DNA from: TMED161 sp964532515 | GTDB lineage: Bacteria > Fidelibacterota > Marinisomatia > SCGC-AAA003-L08 > D37C17 | Assembly (NCBI GenBank): GCA_964532515.1 | Contig: CAZHKH010000054.1 | Span: 1 to 10,034, forward strand | DNA: 10,034 nt | Direction of reading: 5' to 3' | Shown: piece after piece, positions 1-6,142 of the stretch | Layout: each line of letters opens with the position of its first letter | Position numbering within the stretch: the first letter of the stretch is position 1 | The notes under the pieces: model-generated | Told to the model about the DNA's origin: nothing | The model's input: only the letters and a program-made list of their open reading frames with translations | The model's database searches: none | Program-made: the position numbers and the translations under genes

Positions 1-1
1 A

Positions 2-700
2 GCCAGAGGAGACTTAGGCCTTGAGATGGAGCTTGAAAAGGTTCCGTCATTACAAAAAAAAATTATAAAGAAATGCAATTTAAAATGTAAGCCAGTTATT
101 ACGGCAACGCAGATGCTAGAATCAATGATTTCAAATCCACTCCCTACTAGAGCGGAGGTAAATGATGTGGCGGGTGCTATATACGATGGATCCGATGCAA
201 TCATGTTATCAGGGGAAACGGCCATTGGAGAGTTTCCACTTGAATCGATAAGAATGATGAAATCAATTACCGTGAATGTTGAAAAAGAAATACTAGATAG
301 CGATGAATTTAATCGATTTATTCAGGCTCCCAGTAAAAATAATCCTAAAAAATCTATATGCTATTCAGCATATCAAATGTCTAAAGATTTAGGGATCAAG
401 GTTATGGTAATAATGACAGAATCTGGAGACACAGGGGATACGATGTCAAGCTTTAGGCCAAACGCCACAATTATTGCGATGACCCCTAACCAGCATATTT
501 ATCAAAGATTATCTCTGTCATGGGGAGTTGTTCCTGTTAAGGTTAGAAAATTTAAGTCAACAGATCAGATGCTCACATTCAATAAAAAGTTTTTAATTAA
601 AAATGGGATAATCAAAAAAGGTGATCTATTTATAATGACAGCAGGAGTGCCCGTTGGCATCACCGGAACAACTAATATGATAAAGATTGAGAGCGCATGA
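2..700 (+). CDS. pyk: Pyruvate kinase, C-terminal part (5' end outside window)
   Basis: Pyruvate kinase transfers phosphate from phosphoenolpyruvate to ADP in the last step of glycolysis, in the cytoplasm. The reading frame is open from base 2 and starts inside the family signature ARGDLG, whose Asp is a Mg2+ ligand in known pyruvate kinases. ATQMLESM follows, carrying the active-site Thr, and then PTRAEVNDVA and DGSDAIMLSGETA, which complete the barrel domain. The C-terminal alpha/beta domain comes next, with TESGDTGDTMSSFRP in place of the usual TxSGxTAxxxSxxRP. About 232 codons are visible, roughly half of a normal enzyme of about 470 residues. The ATG at 26 is internal to a conserved motif and is not a start. 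The TGA stop overlaps the ATG of the next gene, so the two are probably cotranscribed and translationally coupled. The identification is secure. Confidence 0.96.
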   Translation, partial: ARGDLGLEMELEKVPSLQKKIIKKCNLKCKPVITATQMLESMISNPLPTRAEVNDVAGAIYDGSDAIMLSGETAIGEFPLESIRMMKSITVNVEKEILDSDEFNRFIQAPSKNNPKKSICYSAYQMSKDLGIKVMVIMTESGDTGDTMSSFRPNATIIAMTPNQHIYQRLSLSWGVVPVKVRKFKSTDQMLTFNKKFLIKNGIIKKGDLFIMTAGVPVGITGTTNMIKIESA

Positions 701-1404
701 CAAAAAAAGAGAAAGCCAATTTTTTATTTTTATGTCTGGCTGGTATTTTTATTGCTTCGCTTGTTTCCTGCAATCTGATTTTTCAAAAATTTTTTGAAAT
801 TGAAATTTGGATTCCATTCGTTGGAATCTATGTATTTCAGCAATCTGTGGGTCTGCTTCCGTATCCAATTACATTTTTAGTAACAGATATTATCTCTGAG
901 CTGTATGGACATAAAAAAGCAAATCAGGTTGTCACGGCTGGTTTGATTGCATCTGTTTTTATGGTTATTGTTGTGTCGATAGCAGATATGATGCCATCCG
1001 CTCCTTTTGGAGTGGGGGGAGATACTTTCAGTAAAGTTTTTGGGCTGTCTAGTGTTGCGGTATTTGCCTCAATGGTCGCATACCTTTTTGCCCAGTACAT
1101 CGATGTAAGATTGTTTCATTTCTGGAAAAAATTAACAAAGGGGAAACATCTCTGGCTTCGAAATAATGCCTCGACTATGTGCTCACAGGTTATTGATACA
1201 TTTGCTGTTTTATTTCTTTTATTTTATTTTGGAGCCATTGTCCATCCTCCAGAGTATACACAGTTCCAATACTTTATGAAGCTACTCATGAATGGAGTGC
1301 TATTTAAGATGTTCTTTGCCGCCTTTGATACTCCAATTATATATGGACTTTTATACTTCATAAGAAATAAGTTTAATTTGCAGTTTGGCGAGGAACTCTC
1401 CTAA
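697..1404 (+). CDS. yhhQ: Queuosine precursor transporter, YhhQ/DUF165 family
   Basis: This is an integral inner-membrane protein of 235 residues, the usual size for the family. The family (COG1738, Vut_1/PF02592) imports queuosine precursors; Escherichia coli YhhQ takes up preQ0. The signature LPYPITFLVTDIISELYG lies at residues 54-71. A second conserved block follows near residues 127-160 (AYLFAQYIDVRLFHFWKK, then LWLRNNASTMCSQVIDT). About six hydrophobic segments are visible, the first around residues 8-28. The start ATG overlaps the pyruvate kinase TGA as ATGA. The ribosome site is weak (GAG only), which fits coupled translation. The exact substrate (preQ0, preQ1 or queuine) cannot be read from sequence. 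There is no other queuosine gene in the window, so nothing here tells whether the cell salvages or also makes the precursor. Confidence 0.92.
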   Translation: MTKKEKANFLFLCLAGIFIASLVSCNLIFQKFFEIEIWIPFVGIYVFQQSVGLLPYPITFLVTDIISELYGHKKANQVVTAGLIASVFMVIVVSIADMMPSAPFGVGGDTFSKVFGLSSVAVFASMVAYLFAQYIDVRLFHFWKKLTKGKHLWLRNNASTMCSQVIDTFAVLFLLFYFGAIVHPPEYTQFQYFMKLLMNGVLFKMFFAAFDTPIIYGLLYFIRNKFNLQFGEELS

Positions 1405-1509
1405 TGTAACAACATGTAATGTTTAGAATATTCTAAGAGCATTTAACAATTATTTTTATTATATTTCTATTGATTTTAATTTCAACATAATGAATAATGG
1501 AGGAACAAA
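1405..1509 (+). promoter_or_regulatory. AT-rich intergenic region with a 14-bp palindrome, upstream of the secreted protein gene
   Basis: This 105-bp AT-rich gap follows the yhhQ stop. It contains a perfect 14-bp palindrome, TTAGAATATTCTAA, at 1423-1436. There is no T-run behind it, so it does not look like an intrinsic terminator; it could be an operator, or chance in AT-rich DNA. A promoter for the downstream gene is expected here because that gene is functionally unrelated to pyk and yhhQ. TATTAT-like hexamers near 1456-1465 are candidates, but I cannot assign a -10/-35 pair with confidence. Confidence 0.35.
1499..1504 (+). promoter_or_regulatory. Ribosome binding site of the Cys-rich secreted protein
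   Basis: GGAGGA lies 5 bases before the ATG at 1510, a near-consensus Shine-Dalgarno sequence. It fixes the start of the large gene and puts the hydrophobic signal peptide at the very N terminus. Confidence 0.85.
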
Positions 1510-2112
1510 ATGAATACATTAACAAAAATGTTTTCATTGTGTTTGTGTTTGGGCGCTCTAGTTTTTGCAGCCCCAGATGCTAAGCTCGATGGAGACACAA
1601 ACAAACAAAATCCAGTGAAGATGAAAGAGACTTTTCTTAGAGGTCCTTCATTAGATTATGAGCCAAGCAGCAGAGACTGTGGAGAAACATTCGTTGCTTT
1701 TGGCGTTGATCCAAACGGATACTATGGAAATTGCTGGGATGATGGAAGTGGATATTTCTATTTCTATTGGGAAGGTGGTTGCACTGCTTTAGATATCACA
1801 TACAGCGGTGGAACACTTGATCTAAGCGCATATGGATTCACAGAAGGATTCTACTTCTATGGATTTGATCCGGGTGCAACAGAAGAATTTGTAATGACTT
1901 TTGATGATGGCAGTGCTGGTGCAGGCTCAGCAACTAGCGAATGTGCTACTTGCGAAGAACTTGGCCAAATTACTTGCTGGGATGGGTCTTGTGCAGACAC
2001 TGAAGCAGGTTGTCCTGAAGAGGGCGACTGTGGCGAAGGCTTTGTNNNNNNNNNNNNNNNNNNNNNNNNNNNNNNNNNNNNNNNNNNNNNNNNNNNNNNN
2101 NNNNCCTGGTGA
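1510..2112 (+). CDS. Large secreted Cys-rich protein, N-terminal part (up to the N gap and first in-frame TGA)
   Basis: This is the start of a surface or secreted protein that continues in the same frame to 4239. Residues 1-20 form a signal peptide (MNTLTKMFSLCLCLGALVFA), probably cleaved before APDAK by signal peptidase I. Residues about 55-135 are an aromatic, Gly- and Asp-rich region with four Cys (for example NGYYGNCWDDGSGYFYFYW); I do not recognise the fold. At 1942-2022 comes an 81-base module with five Cys around CWDGSCA, which recurs at 2314-2394. The known sequence stops at 2045. Bases 2046-2104 are N, and the first codons after the gap in this frame are TGG TGA. That TGA is probably an artefact of the gap edge rather than the real end. 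No catalytic motif is visible, so the role is likely structural or adhesive. Confidence 0.8.
   Translation: MNTLTKMFSLCLCLGALVFAAPDAKLDGDTNKQNPVKMKETFLRGPSLDYEPSSRDCGETFVAFGVDPNGYYGNCWDDGSGYFYFYWEGGCTALDITYSGGTLDLSAYGFTEGFYFYGFDPGATEEFVMTFDDGSAGAGSATSECATCEELGQITCWDGSCADTEAGCPEEGDCGEGFXXXXXXXXXXXXXXXXXXXXXW
2046..2104. other. Assembly gap (59 N) inside the secreted protein gene
   Basis: These are fifty-nine undetermined bases. The gap falls just before a 12-base tandem repeat and between copies of similar Cys-rich modules, which is where a short-read assembly would be expected to break. The true length is unknown; 59 may be an estimate. The frame is the same on both sides if the count is taken literally. 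Confidence 0.99.
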
Positions 2113-2118
2113 TCCTGT

Positions 2119-2154
2119 GGCACTGATGGTGGCTCTGATGGTGGCACTGATGGT
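2119..2154 (+). repeat. 12-base tandem repeat coding for GT/SDG
   Basis: There are three consecutive 12-base units, GGCACTGATGGT, GGCTCTGATGGT and GGCACTGATGGT, differing at one base. They code for a Gly/Asp/Thr-Ser linker. The tract lies 14 bases after the N gap and probably explains the assembly break. It may vary in copy number between strains. Confidence 0.85.
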
Positions 2155-2313
2155 GGTGACTGTGGCGCTGGCCTAGTTGAAGACTGTGATGGTAGCGGCG
2201 AATGCTATTCAGAATCATGGATTGGAGATGGCCTGTGTGATGGTAATTCCCAGGAATGGGGCGCAAACCTTTGCTGCTATGATAATGATGGTGGCGATTG
2301 TACAGACGCTGAA

Positions 2314-2394
2314 TGTTCAAGCTGTGAAGATGATGGTCTTGTAGAATGCTGGGATGGTTCTTGCGCAACATCATCTGATGATTGCCCTGAAGAA
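2314..2394 (+). repeat. Second copy of the 81-base CWDGSC module (first copy 1942-2022)
   Basis: Both copies are 27 codons long, with Cys at positions 1, 4, 12, 17 and 24 and a shared core CWDGSCA, followed by DCPEE here and GCPEE in the first copy. The equal length and spacing show internal duplication within the secreted protein. The module resembles short disulfide-stabilised extracellular repeats, but I cannot name a family. Confidence 0.75.
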
Positions 2395-2484
2395 CCAACA
2401 ATAGACACTCCTGGAGTATGTGCATCAGGATCAGAGCTTTATGGATATCCAGCTGTGACAGTTTCTTGGTTCATTGAGACAGTC

Positions 2485-2700
2485 TGTGGTGACGGCATCT
2501 GCAATGGTGATGAAGATTACTACAACTGCCCAGAAGATTGTCCCGCTACTGGAGAGTGAGCCGAAGGCTATGTAGAAGAATGTACTGGTGATGGCGATTG
2601 CTGTCCAGAATCATGGATTGTTGATGGCTTCGAAGACTTCGAAGATCAGGCATGGGGCTGTGACCTAACATGTTATGACAATGATGGTGGCGACTGCGGT
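2485..2700 (+). repeat. Long internal repeat, copy 1 (72 codons, damaged)
   Basis: The order is CGDGIC, DEDYYNCPEDC, PATGE, then the TGA codon, then CCPESWIVDGFEDFEDQ and DLTCYDNDGGDCG. Copy 2 (2896-3108) matches it nearly residue for residue. Two Cys positions of copy 2 are lost here: one is TGA at 2557 and the other is Phe (TTC) at 2638-2640. The second half is the LNR-like unit. Confidence 0.8.
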
Positions 2701-4239
2701 GAGGGTGGCACAACTGGTGGCACAACTGGCGGCGGAAGCTCAGACTGTGAAGACTGTGAATTTGATTGGTCTAATTATGGATCTGAGTGCTGCGATACAG
2801 CGTGGGATGAGTATGGCATTGATTGCGCTACACTTGAATCTGAATACAATTGGGATTGCGCAGGCTGTAGCTGCCCAGGTGATGGACCAGCTGAGTGTGG
2901 TGATGGAAACTGTACAGGCGATGAAGATTACTACAACTGTCCAGAAGACTGCAACGCTCCTGGTGAGTGTGATGATGGTTATGTAATTGACTGTGTTGAT
3001 GATGATTGCTGTCCAGAGTCATGGATTGGTGATGGCTTCGAAGACTGTGAAGATCAGGCATATGGCTGTGACCTAACATGCTATGACAACGATGGTGGTG
3101 ACTGTGGTGGAAGAACTACTGCAACAGCGCCTAAGTCTAACATGCCACAATCAATAACTGATACTATGGAAATCAGGAAAGGCGCTCCATATAGTAGAGT
3201 AAATGCAGCTCCATTCCATGGTCAGTATGACTACAATTCAAATCGTGAAGTTCTTTATAATCTAACTTTTGAGAGCCTAGAAGGCACAAATGCTGGATTT
3301 ATTAATACATGGCCAGTTGACCCATCTTTTGGTGAATTCACTGTATATGGATGGGGACTTGATGACTATGTATGTGTAACAGCTCAAGCTTGTGACGGCG
3401 CTGCATGCGGTGATGAAGTTGGTCCTGTATGCGTGTACGCTGGCTCTGATGAAGAGGATTGCACTGAAGGTGCTGGTGGTGATCCTTGTGATGGCACACT
3501 TGGTGGTGATGCTACTCTTGATGGTGAAGTAAACGTTCTGGATATTGTTCAGATCGTAAATCACATCCTTGAGAGTGCACTGCTTACTGATGAGTGCGCA
3601 CTAGGCGCTGCTGATTATACAGCTGATGGTGAAGTAAACGTTCTGGATATTGTTCAGATTGTGAATATTATCCTTGAAGGACGAATTACTGGTGATGCAA
3701 CATCTGCTACACTTAAAAATGAGAATGGTCAAATGACTATAGATGCCAATGGCTACATTGGCGGTGTTCAAATGACTCTATCTCATGGTGCTGACTTTAG
3801 CATCGAAGTGACAGACAGAGCGCTTGTTGCTGACTATAATACAATGGGTAATACTACAAAGCTTGTGATAGTAGCTCCTGAGACAGATGAACTGTTTTCA
3901 TCAGTTGGAAGCTATACTATTGATGAGATGATTGTAGCAAACTCAACTAGCGAGGTGAGCGTAAGCATGCCTTCTAATATTGAGATTGTTGGAGCATATC
4001 CAAACCCATTTAATCCATCAACAACTGTAAGTGTAAGCGTTGATAATGCTACAACCGCAACTATTATGGCCTATGATATATCAGGTCGTTCTGTGGGCGT
4101 TGTATTTGATGGTGTTTTAGAGGCAGGCATGTCGTCTGTTACTTGGAACGCATCTAGCTTACCAAGTGGTGCATACATTCTTAAGCTTAGCACGCCTGAT
4201 GGCTCTGCTTCAATGCAGAAGGTTATGCTTATGAAGTAG
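2560..4239 (+). CDS. Large secreted Cys-rich protein, C-terminal part: LNR-like modules, dockerin-like pair, type IX sorting domain
   Basis: The frame is open from the TGA at 2557 to TAG 4237-4239. The first ATG (3142) lies mid-protein, so this is the C-terminal part of the gene starting at 1510. In order it holds: the rest of long repeat 1; long repeat 2 (2896-3108); a region of unknown fold (about 3200-3460) with a few Cys; a dockerin-like pair (about 3505-3684) with two DGEVNVLD calcium-loop motifs, each followed by IVQIVN; a beta-rich stretch; and from 3997 the sorting domain YPNPFNPSTT, YDISGR, then SGAYILKL and a final KVMLMK. That last domain resembles TIGR04183, the signal for export by the type IX (Por) secretion system in FCB bacteria. 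No cohesin is seen nearby. The product is expected on or outside the outer membrane. The function is unknown; adhesion or matrix building is a guess. Confidence 0.82.
   Translation, partial: AEGYVEECTGDGDCCPESWIVDGFEDFEDQAWGCDLTCYDNDGGDCGEGGTTGGTTGGGSSDCEDCEFDWSNYGSECCDTAWDEYGIDCATLESEYNWDCAGCSCPGDGPAECGDGNCTGDEDYYNCPEDCNAPGECDDGYVIDCVDDDCCPESWIGDGFEDCEDQAYGCDLTCYDNDGGDCGGRTTATAPKSNMPQSITDTMEIRKGAPYSRVNAAPFHGQYDYNSNREVLYNLTFESLEGTNAGFINTWPVDPSFGEFTVYGWGLDDYVCVTAQACDGAACGDEVGPVCVYAGSDEEDCTEGAGGDPCDGTLGGDATLDGEVNVLDIVQIVNHILESALLTDECALGAADYTADGEVNVLDIVQIVNIILEGRITGDATSATLKNENGQMTIDANGYIGGVQMTLSHGADFSIEVTDRALVADYNTMGNTTKLVIVAPETDELFSSVGSYTIDEMIVANSTSEVSVSMPSNIEIVGAYPNPFNPSTTVSVSVDNATTATIMAYDISGRSVGVVFDGVLEAGMSSVTWNASSLPSGAYILKLSTPDGSASMQKVMLMK
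2896..3108 (+). repeat. Long internal repeat, copy 2 (71 codons, intact)
   Basis: This has the same order as copy 1, with CGDGNC, DEDYYNCPEDC, GECDDGY, CCPESWIGDGFEDCEDQ and DLTCYDNDGGDCG. All Cys are present, including TGT at 2968-2970 and TGT at 3046-3048, which are the two positions missing from copy 1. It serves as the internal reference for judging the damage in copy 1. Confidence 0.82.
3520..3659 (+). repeat. Dockerin-like calcium-loop pair with a 35-bp perfect direct repeat
   Basis: Bases 3520-3554 and 3625-3659 are identical over 35 bases and lie exactly 105 bases (35 codons) apart. Each codes for DGEVNVLDIVQI, the calcium-binding loop and first helix of a dockerin-like (type I, PF00404) repeat. 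The loops read D-A-T-L-D-G-E-V-N-V-L-D and D-Y-T-A-D-G-E-V-N-V-L-D, with ligand positions 1, 5, 9 and 12 as expected. Identity of synonymous positions points to recent duplication or gene conversion. Confidence 0.88.
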
Positions 4240-4271
4240 CATCAAATGTATTTTAATTAATGCAGATTGAT

Positions 4272-4302
4272 AAAAGGGGCGACTTTGGTCGCCCCTTTTT
4301 TT
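4272..4302 (+). terminator. Rho-independent terminator after the secreted protein gene
   Basis: A perfect 8-bp GC-rich stem, GGGGCGAC (4276-4283) with GTCGCCCC (4288-4295), encloses a 4-base loop TTTG. Four A precede it and seven T follow it, so the stem can extend by A-T pairs. It lies about 30 bases after the TAG at 4239. It separates the large gene from the small gene at 4340, which must therefore have its own promoter or depend on read-through. Confidence 0.93.
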
Positions 4303-4339
4303 ATATTAAACTATAGCAATGATAAATAGATAGGAATAA

Positions 4340-4825
4340 ATGGTGAGATTAGTATTTATATTATTTTTTGGATTTATTTTGAGTCAAAATACTGATGCAC
4401 TTCCACTGAGCATGGTAGATGCAGATGGCAATAGTTTTAATAGACACAACATTTCCATTGGCATGTGGGATGATAAAATAGGAATCAGTCTCATTGGATA
4501 CACCTACAATATAAAACAAGATAGAATGAATGAATACTTTATTGGTGCTGGCACCGCTATCCTAGCATTTACAGGGAGCGTAGGGTGGAAGCATTACCAT
4601 AGAAGATCTGATAAGTTTTCTGTTTATTCTGTTTTTTCAGAGCAGATAGTTGCTCATCTTGGTTTTTCTGGTTTTATGTCAACAGCATCGATATCCTTGG
4701 AATACAATCTGACAACATGGGCGCAAGCAAAGCTAGGCGCGTTTGGTCTTTTTATTATCCGTACCGATCAAGATGGAAATCAATTTGGAGCAATTCCGTT
4801 TATGGGTCTAAATTTTTCTTTTTAG
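4340..4825 (+). CDS. Small exported protein, probably outer-membrane beta-barrel (unknown family)
   Basis: This is a protein of 161 residues that I do not recognise. Residues 1-15 (MVRLVFILFFGFILS) form a short hydrophobic signal peptide. The rest shows alternating hydrophobic and polar residues with many Gly and aromatic residues (for example NISIGMWDDKIGISLIGYTY). It ends in LNFSF, a terminal Phe typical of outer-membrane barrel proteins recognised by the BAM machinery. A TAGGA ribosome site lies 4 bases before the ATG. At this length it could form a small barrel of about 8 strands. The gene follows the terminator at 4272-4302 and is convergent with the DUF2490-like gene, with only 7 bases between their stops. 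There are no Cys residues, in sharp contrast to the gene before it. Outer-membrane location is inferred and the function is unknown. Confidence 0.72.
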   Translation: MVRLVFILFFGFILSQNTDALPLSMVDADGNSFNRHNISIGMWDDKIGISLIGYTYNIKQDRMNEYFIGAGTAILAFTGSVGWKHYHRRSDKFSVYSVFSEQIVAHLGFSGFMSTASISLEYNLTTWAQAKLGAFGLFIIRTDQDGNQFGAIPFMGLNFSF

Positions 4826-4832
4826 TAGTTAA

Positions 4833-4851
4833 CTATATTTTAGAAATATAG
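4833..4851. other. AT-rich perfect inverted repeat at the convergent gene junction
   Basis: CTATATTT (4833-4840) and AAATATAG (4844-4851) are perfect inverted copies around a 3-base loop. The repeat covers the last codons and stop of the - strand gene. It could form a weak hairpin at the end of both convergent transcripts, but it has no GC pairs in the core and no clean T-run. I give it only as a candidate transcript end. Confidence 0.35.
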
Positions 4852-5489
4852 CTCAAACCAACAATGCTAATCTCATTTGAATTTGAATTTGAAATACCTT
4901 CCTTTTTAAATATATAGAAAAGATTAACTGAATTCTTTTTAGGAAGATTAATTTCTAAACCAAAGGATGCTCTATACTCATCAAATGGATTATTGGTTGT
5001 GTTATAGAGGTAAAATAGTTCCCCAGAGAGATAGGGATTAATTTTTTTACTGGTTTTATATTTTATGGTAAGTTTATTTCTAACTAAATCTCCAAAAGCT
5101 ATTTCATTCTCTCCTGAAGTCTCCCCATTTTCATAAAGTCGATAATATTTTATTCGAGACTTTAGACGTATTGCTTTAAAGCTATATTGATAAGATGCAT
5201 CCAAACTTAATCTATGTTTAATTTTATCTTCAAAGATAGTGTAGCGATATGGAGCACTAATTTTTAGTCCGTTAGAAGCCTTGTACGAAAGCGATCCTTC
5301 AAAGAAGGTCAGATTGAATGCAGAGGTCTGTTCTTTTAATCTTATCCCCTGTGATAACTCAAGCCTAAGAGAGTGTGGTAATTTTTTTTCAATACTTATT
5401 TTTGTCCAAGATTGATTTTCATTTACACCGTAAGCATATTGTATCATAATTATAAAAAAGAAAACGGAGTATATAATATTTGATTTCAT
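4833..5489 (-). CDS. DUF2490-like outer-membrane protein
   Basis: This protein has 218 residues from the ATG at 5489. An upstream TTG at 5555 is in frame but lies inside the preceding gene and would bury the signal peptide, so I prefer the ATG. Residues 1-21 (MKSNIIYSVFFFIIMIQYAYG) form a signal peptide. Next comes QSWTKISIEKKLPHSLRLEL with a following RLKEQ, which matches the DUF2490 pattern of W....ie.kl...l.l...e.R. About ten amphipathic beta strands follow (for example YRYTIFE, KIKHRLSLDASYQY, SRIKYYRLYEN), ending near GLEINLPKKNSVNLFYIF. DUF2490 proteins are predicted outer-membrane barrels of unknown role. It is the last gene of the four-gene operon; its start lies 53 bases after the DUF4956 stop. 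An outer-membrane partner for the polyphosphate genes is an inference from order only. Confidence 0.75.
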   Translation of the reverse strand: MKSNIIYSVFFFIIMIQYAYGVNENQSWTKISIEKKLPHSLRLELSQGIRLKEQTSAFNLTFFEGSLSYKASNGLKISAPYRYTIFEDKIKHRLSLDASYQYSFKAIRLKSRIKYYRLYENGETSGENEIAFGDLVRNKLTIKYKTSKKINPYLSGELFYLYNTTNNPFDEYRASFGLEINLPKKNSVNLFYIFKKEGISNSNSNEISIVGLSYISKI

Positions 5490-5542
5490 AGATTTATATA
5501 TCTTCCCTTTTCCCTTATATAAATCAAAGAATACATATTTAT

Positions 5543-6127
5543 TTAGTTTTTGCAATAGATATCAATCCGCACAGTATCTCTGAGAAAGTTTATCCTTTGA
5601 ACTTCAAATCTCAGAACAGGCATGCCTACTCTATTTTCTAAATCAAGAAGAAGTTTCTCATGATTTTCGGGTTTAATGTTTTCAATGATTTCATATTCTA
5701 CGGTTCGCACTACCAGTGAATTTCGTTGCCAGTACATTTCAAGAAGATAGGTCAATACAACTAGTGTAATATTTGTAAATAGTAGTACGTCAAAAGATTC
5801 CTTGTTAGCTCCGCTCAAGGCATTGATAACACCAATAGCGATAGCTATAAACAGGTATGTCATCTCCTTTATAGGGATAGGATTAGTCCTGTATCGAAGA
5901 ATAGCAAAAACAGCAAACATTCCAAAAGCAACACCAATATCAATCTGTATGCTACCTAATGAAAATGCAAAAAAGAAAATAAGGACATTGAACATAAAAT
6001 AGGTAAATACAAAATCTAAGTTATTAGGGTGATATCGTTGATAGATTAACTTCACGATTACAAAAACAACTAATATATTAAATCCAAAGTATTTAATTAG
6101 ATTTAACAGTTCAGGTGATAGGTCCAT
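5543..6127 (-). CDS. DUF4956 family membrane protein
   Basis: This inner-membrane protein has 194 residues. About five hydrophobic segments are visible, near residues 12-28, 37-57, 60-78, 87-105 and 113-130. A soluble C-terminal part of about 60 residues follows (VEYEIIENIKPENHEKLLLDL to the end), probably cytoplasmic. The family signature is GMFAVFAILRYRTNPIPIKE followed by MTYLF (about residues 67-91). DUF4956 (PF16316) has no proven biochemical role but is repeatedly found next to VTC-domain and CotH genes in bacteria, as here. An AAGGA ribosome site lies before the ATG, and only 15 bases separate it from the stop of the VTC gene. It probably anchors or gates the product of the VTC protein at the inner membrane, by analogy with the yeast VTC complex, where catalysis is coupled to membrane translocation. 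That role is inferred. Confidence 0.88.
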   Translation of the reverse strand: MDLSPELLNLIKYFGFNILVVFVIVKLIYQRYHPNNLDFVFTYFMFNVLIFFFAFSLGSIQIDIGVAFGMFAVFAILRYRTNPIPIKEMTYLFIAIAIGVINALSGANKESFDVLLFTNITLVVLTYLLEMYWQRNSLVVRTVEYEIIENIKPENHEKLLLDLENRVGMPVLRFEVQRINFLRDTVRIDIYCKN

Positions 6128-6142
6128 TGTTTTTCCTTTTAT

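Larger units (their letters stand above)
2113..2559 (+). pseudogene. Middle part of the Cys-rich secreted protein, between two in-frame TGA codons
   Basis: This stretch has no start of its own but is clearly coding in the same frame as the parts before and after it. It begins with a (G-T/S-D-G)n linker. From about 2185 it carries a module like the Notch/LNR repeat, with ESWIGDGLCDG and then CCYDNDGGDC; the DGGDC ending is the hallmark of that calcium-binding disulfide module. The second CWDGSCA module follows at 2314-2394. Next is CGDGICNGDEDYYNCPEDC from 2485, a common bacterial and archaeal extracellular Cys motif. The frame ends at TGA 2557-2559, where the paralogous copy downstream has a TGT (Cys) codon. 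I read this as one gene broken by mutation or base error. If the stops are real, the downstream part would not be translated from the signal peptide start. Confidence 0.6.

Noticed and set aside
1857..2425. - strand and alternate-frame open frames over the Cys-rich gene (also 2675-2986, 2828-3079 and 3277-3564)
   Set aside because: They lie opposite or inside GAT/GGT-rich coding DNA and have low-complexity His/Ser or Ala/Met/Val composition typical of shadows, with no ribosome sites or recognisable domains.
2557..2595. Selenocysteine at TGA 2557 in place of Cys
   Set aside because: The site is in a structural disulfide repeat and not a redox motif. The only obvious hairpin directly after it is a 3-bp GCC-GAA-GGC stem, too small for a bacterial SECIS. 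A neighbouring Cys is also lost, which fits decay or error better.
1942..3108. CRISPR array or mobile-element repeats
   Set aside because: The repeats are in-frame coding duplications with diverged sequence and no spacer structure. No transposase, terminal inverted repeat or target duplication was seen.
5490..5555. TTG start at 5555 for the DUF2490-like protein
   Set aside because: It would overlap the DUF4956 coding sequence and add 22 charged residues before an otherwise clear signal peptide that begins at the ATG at 5489.
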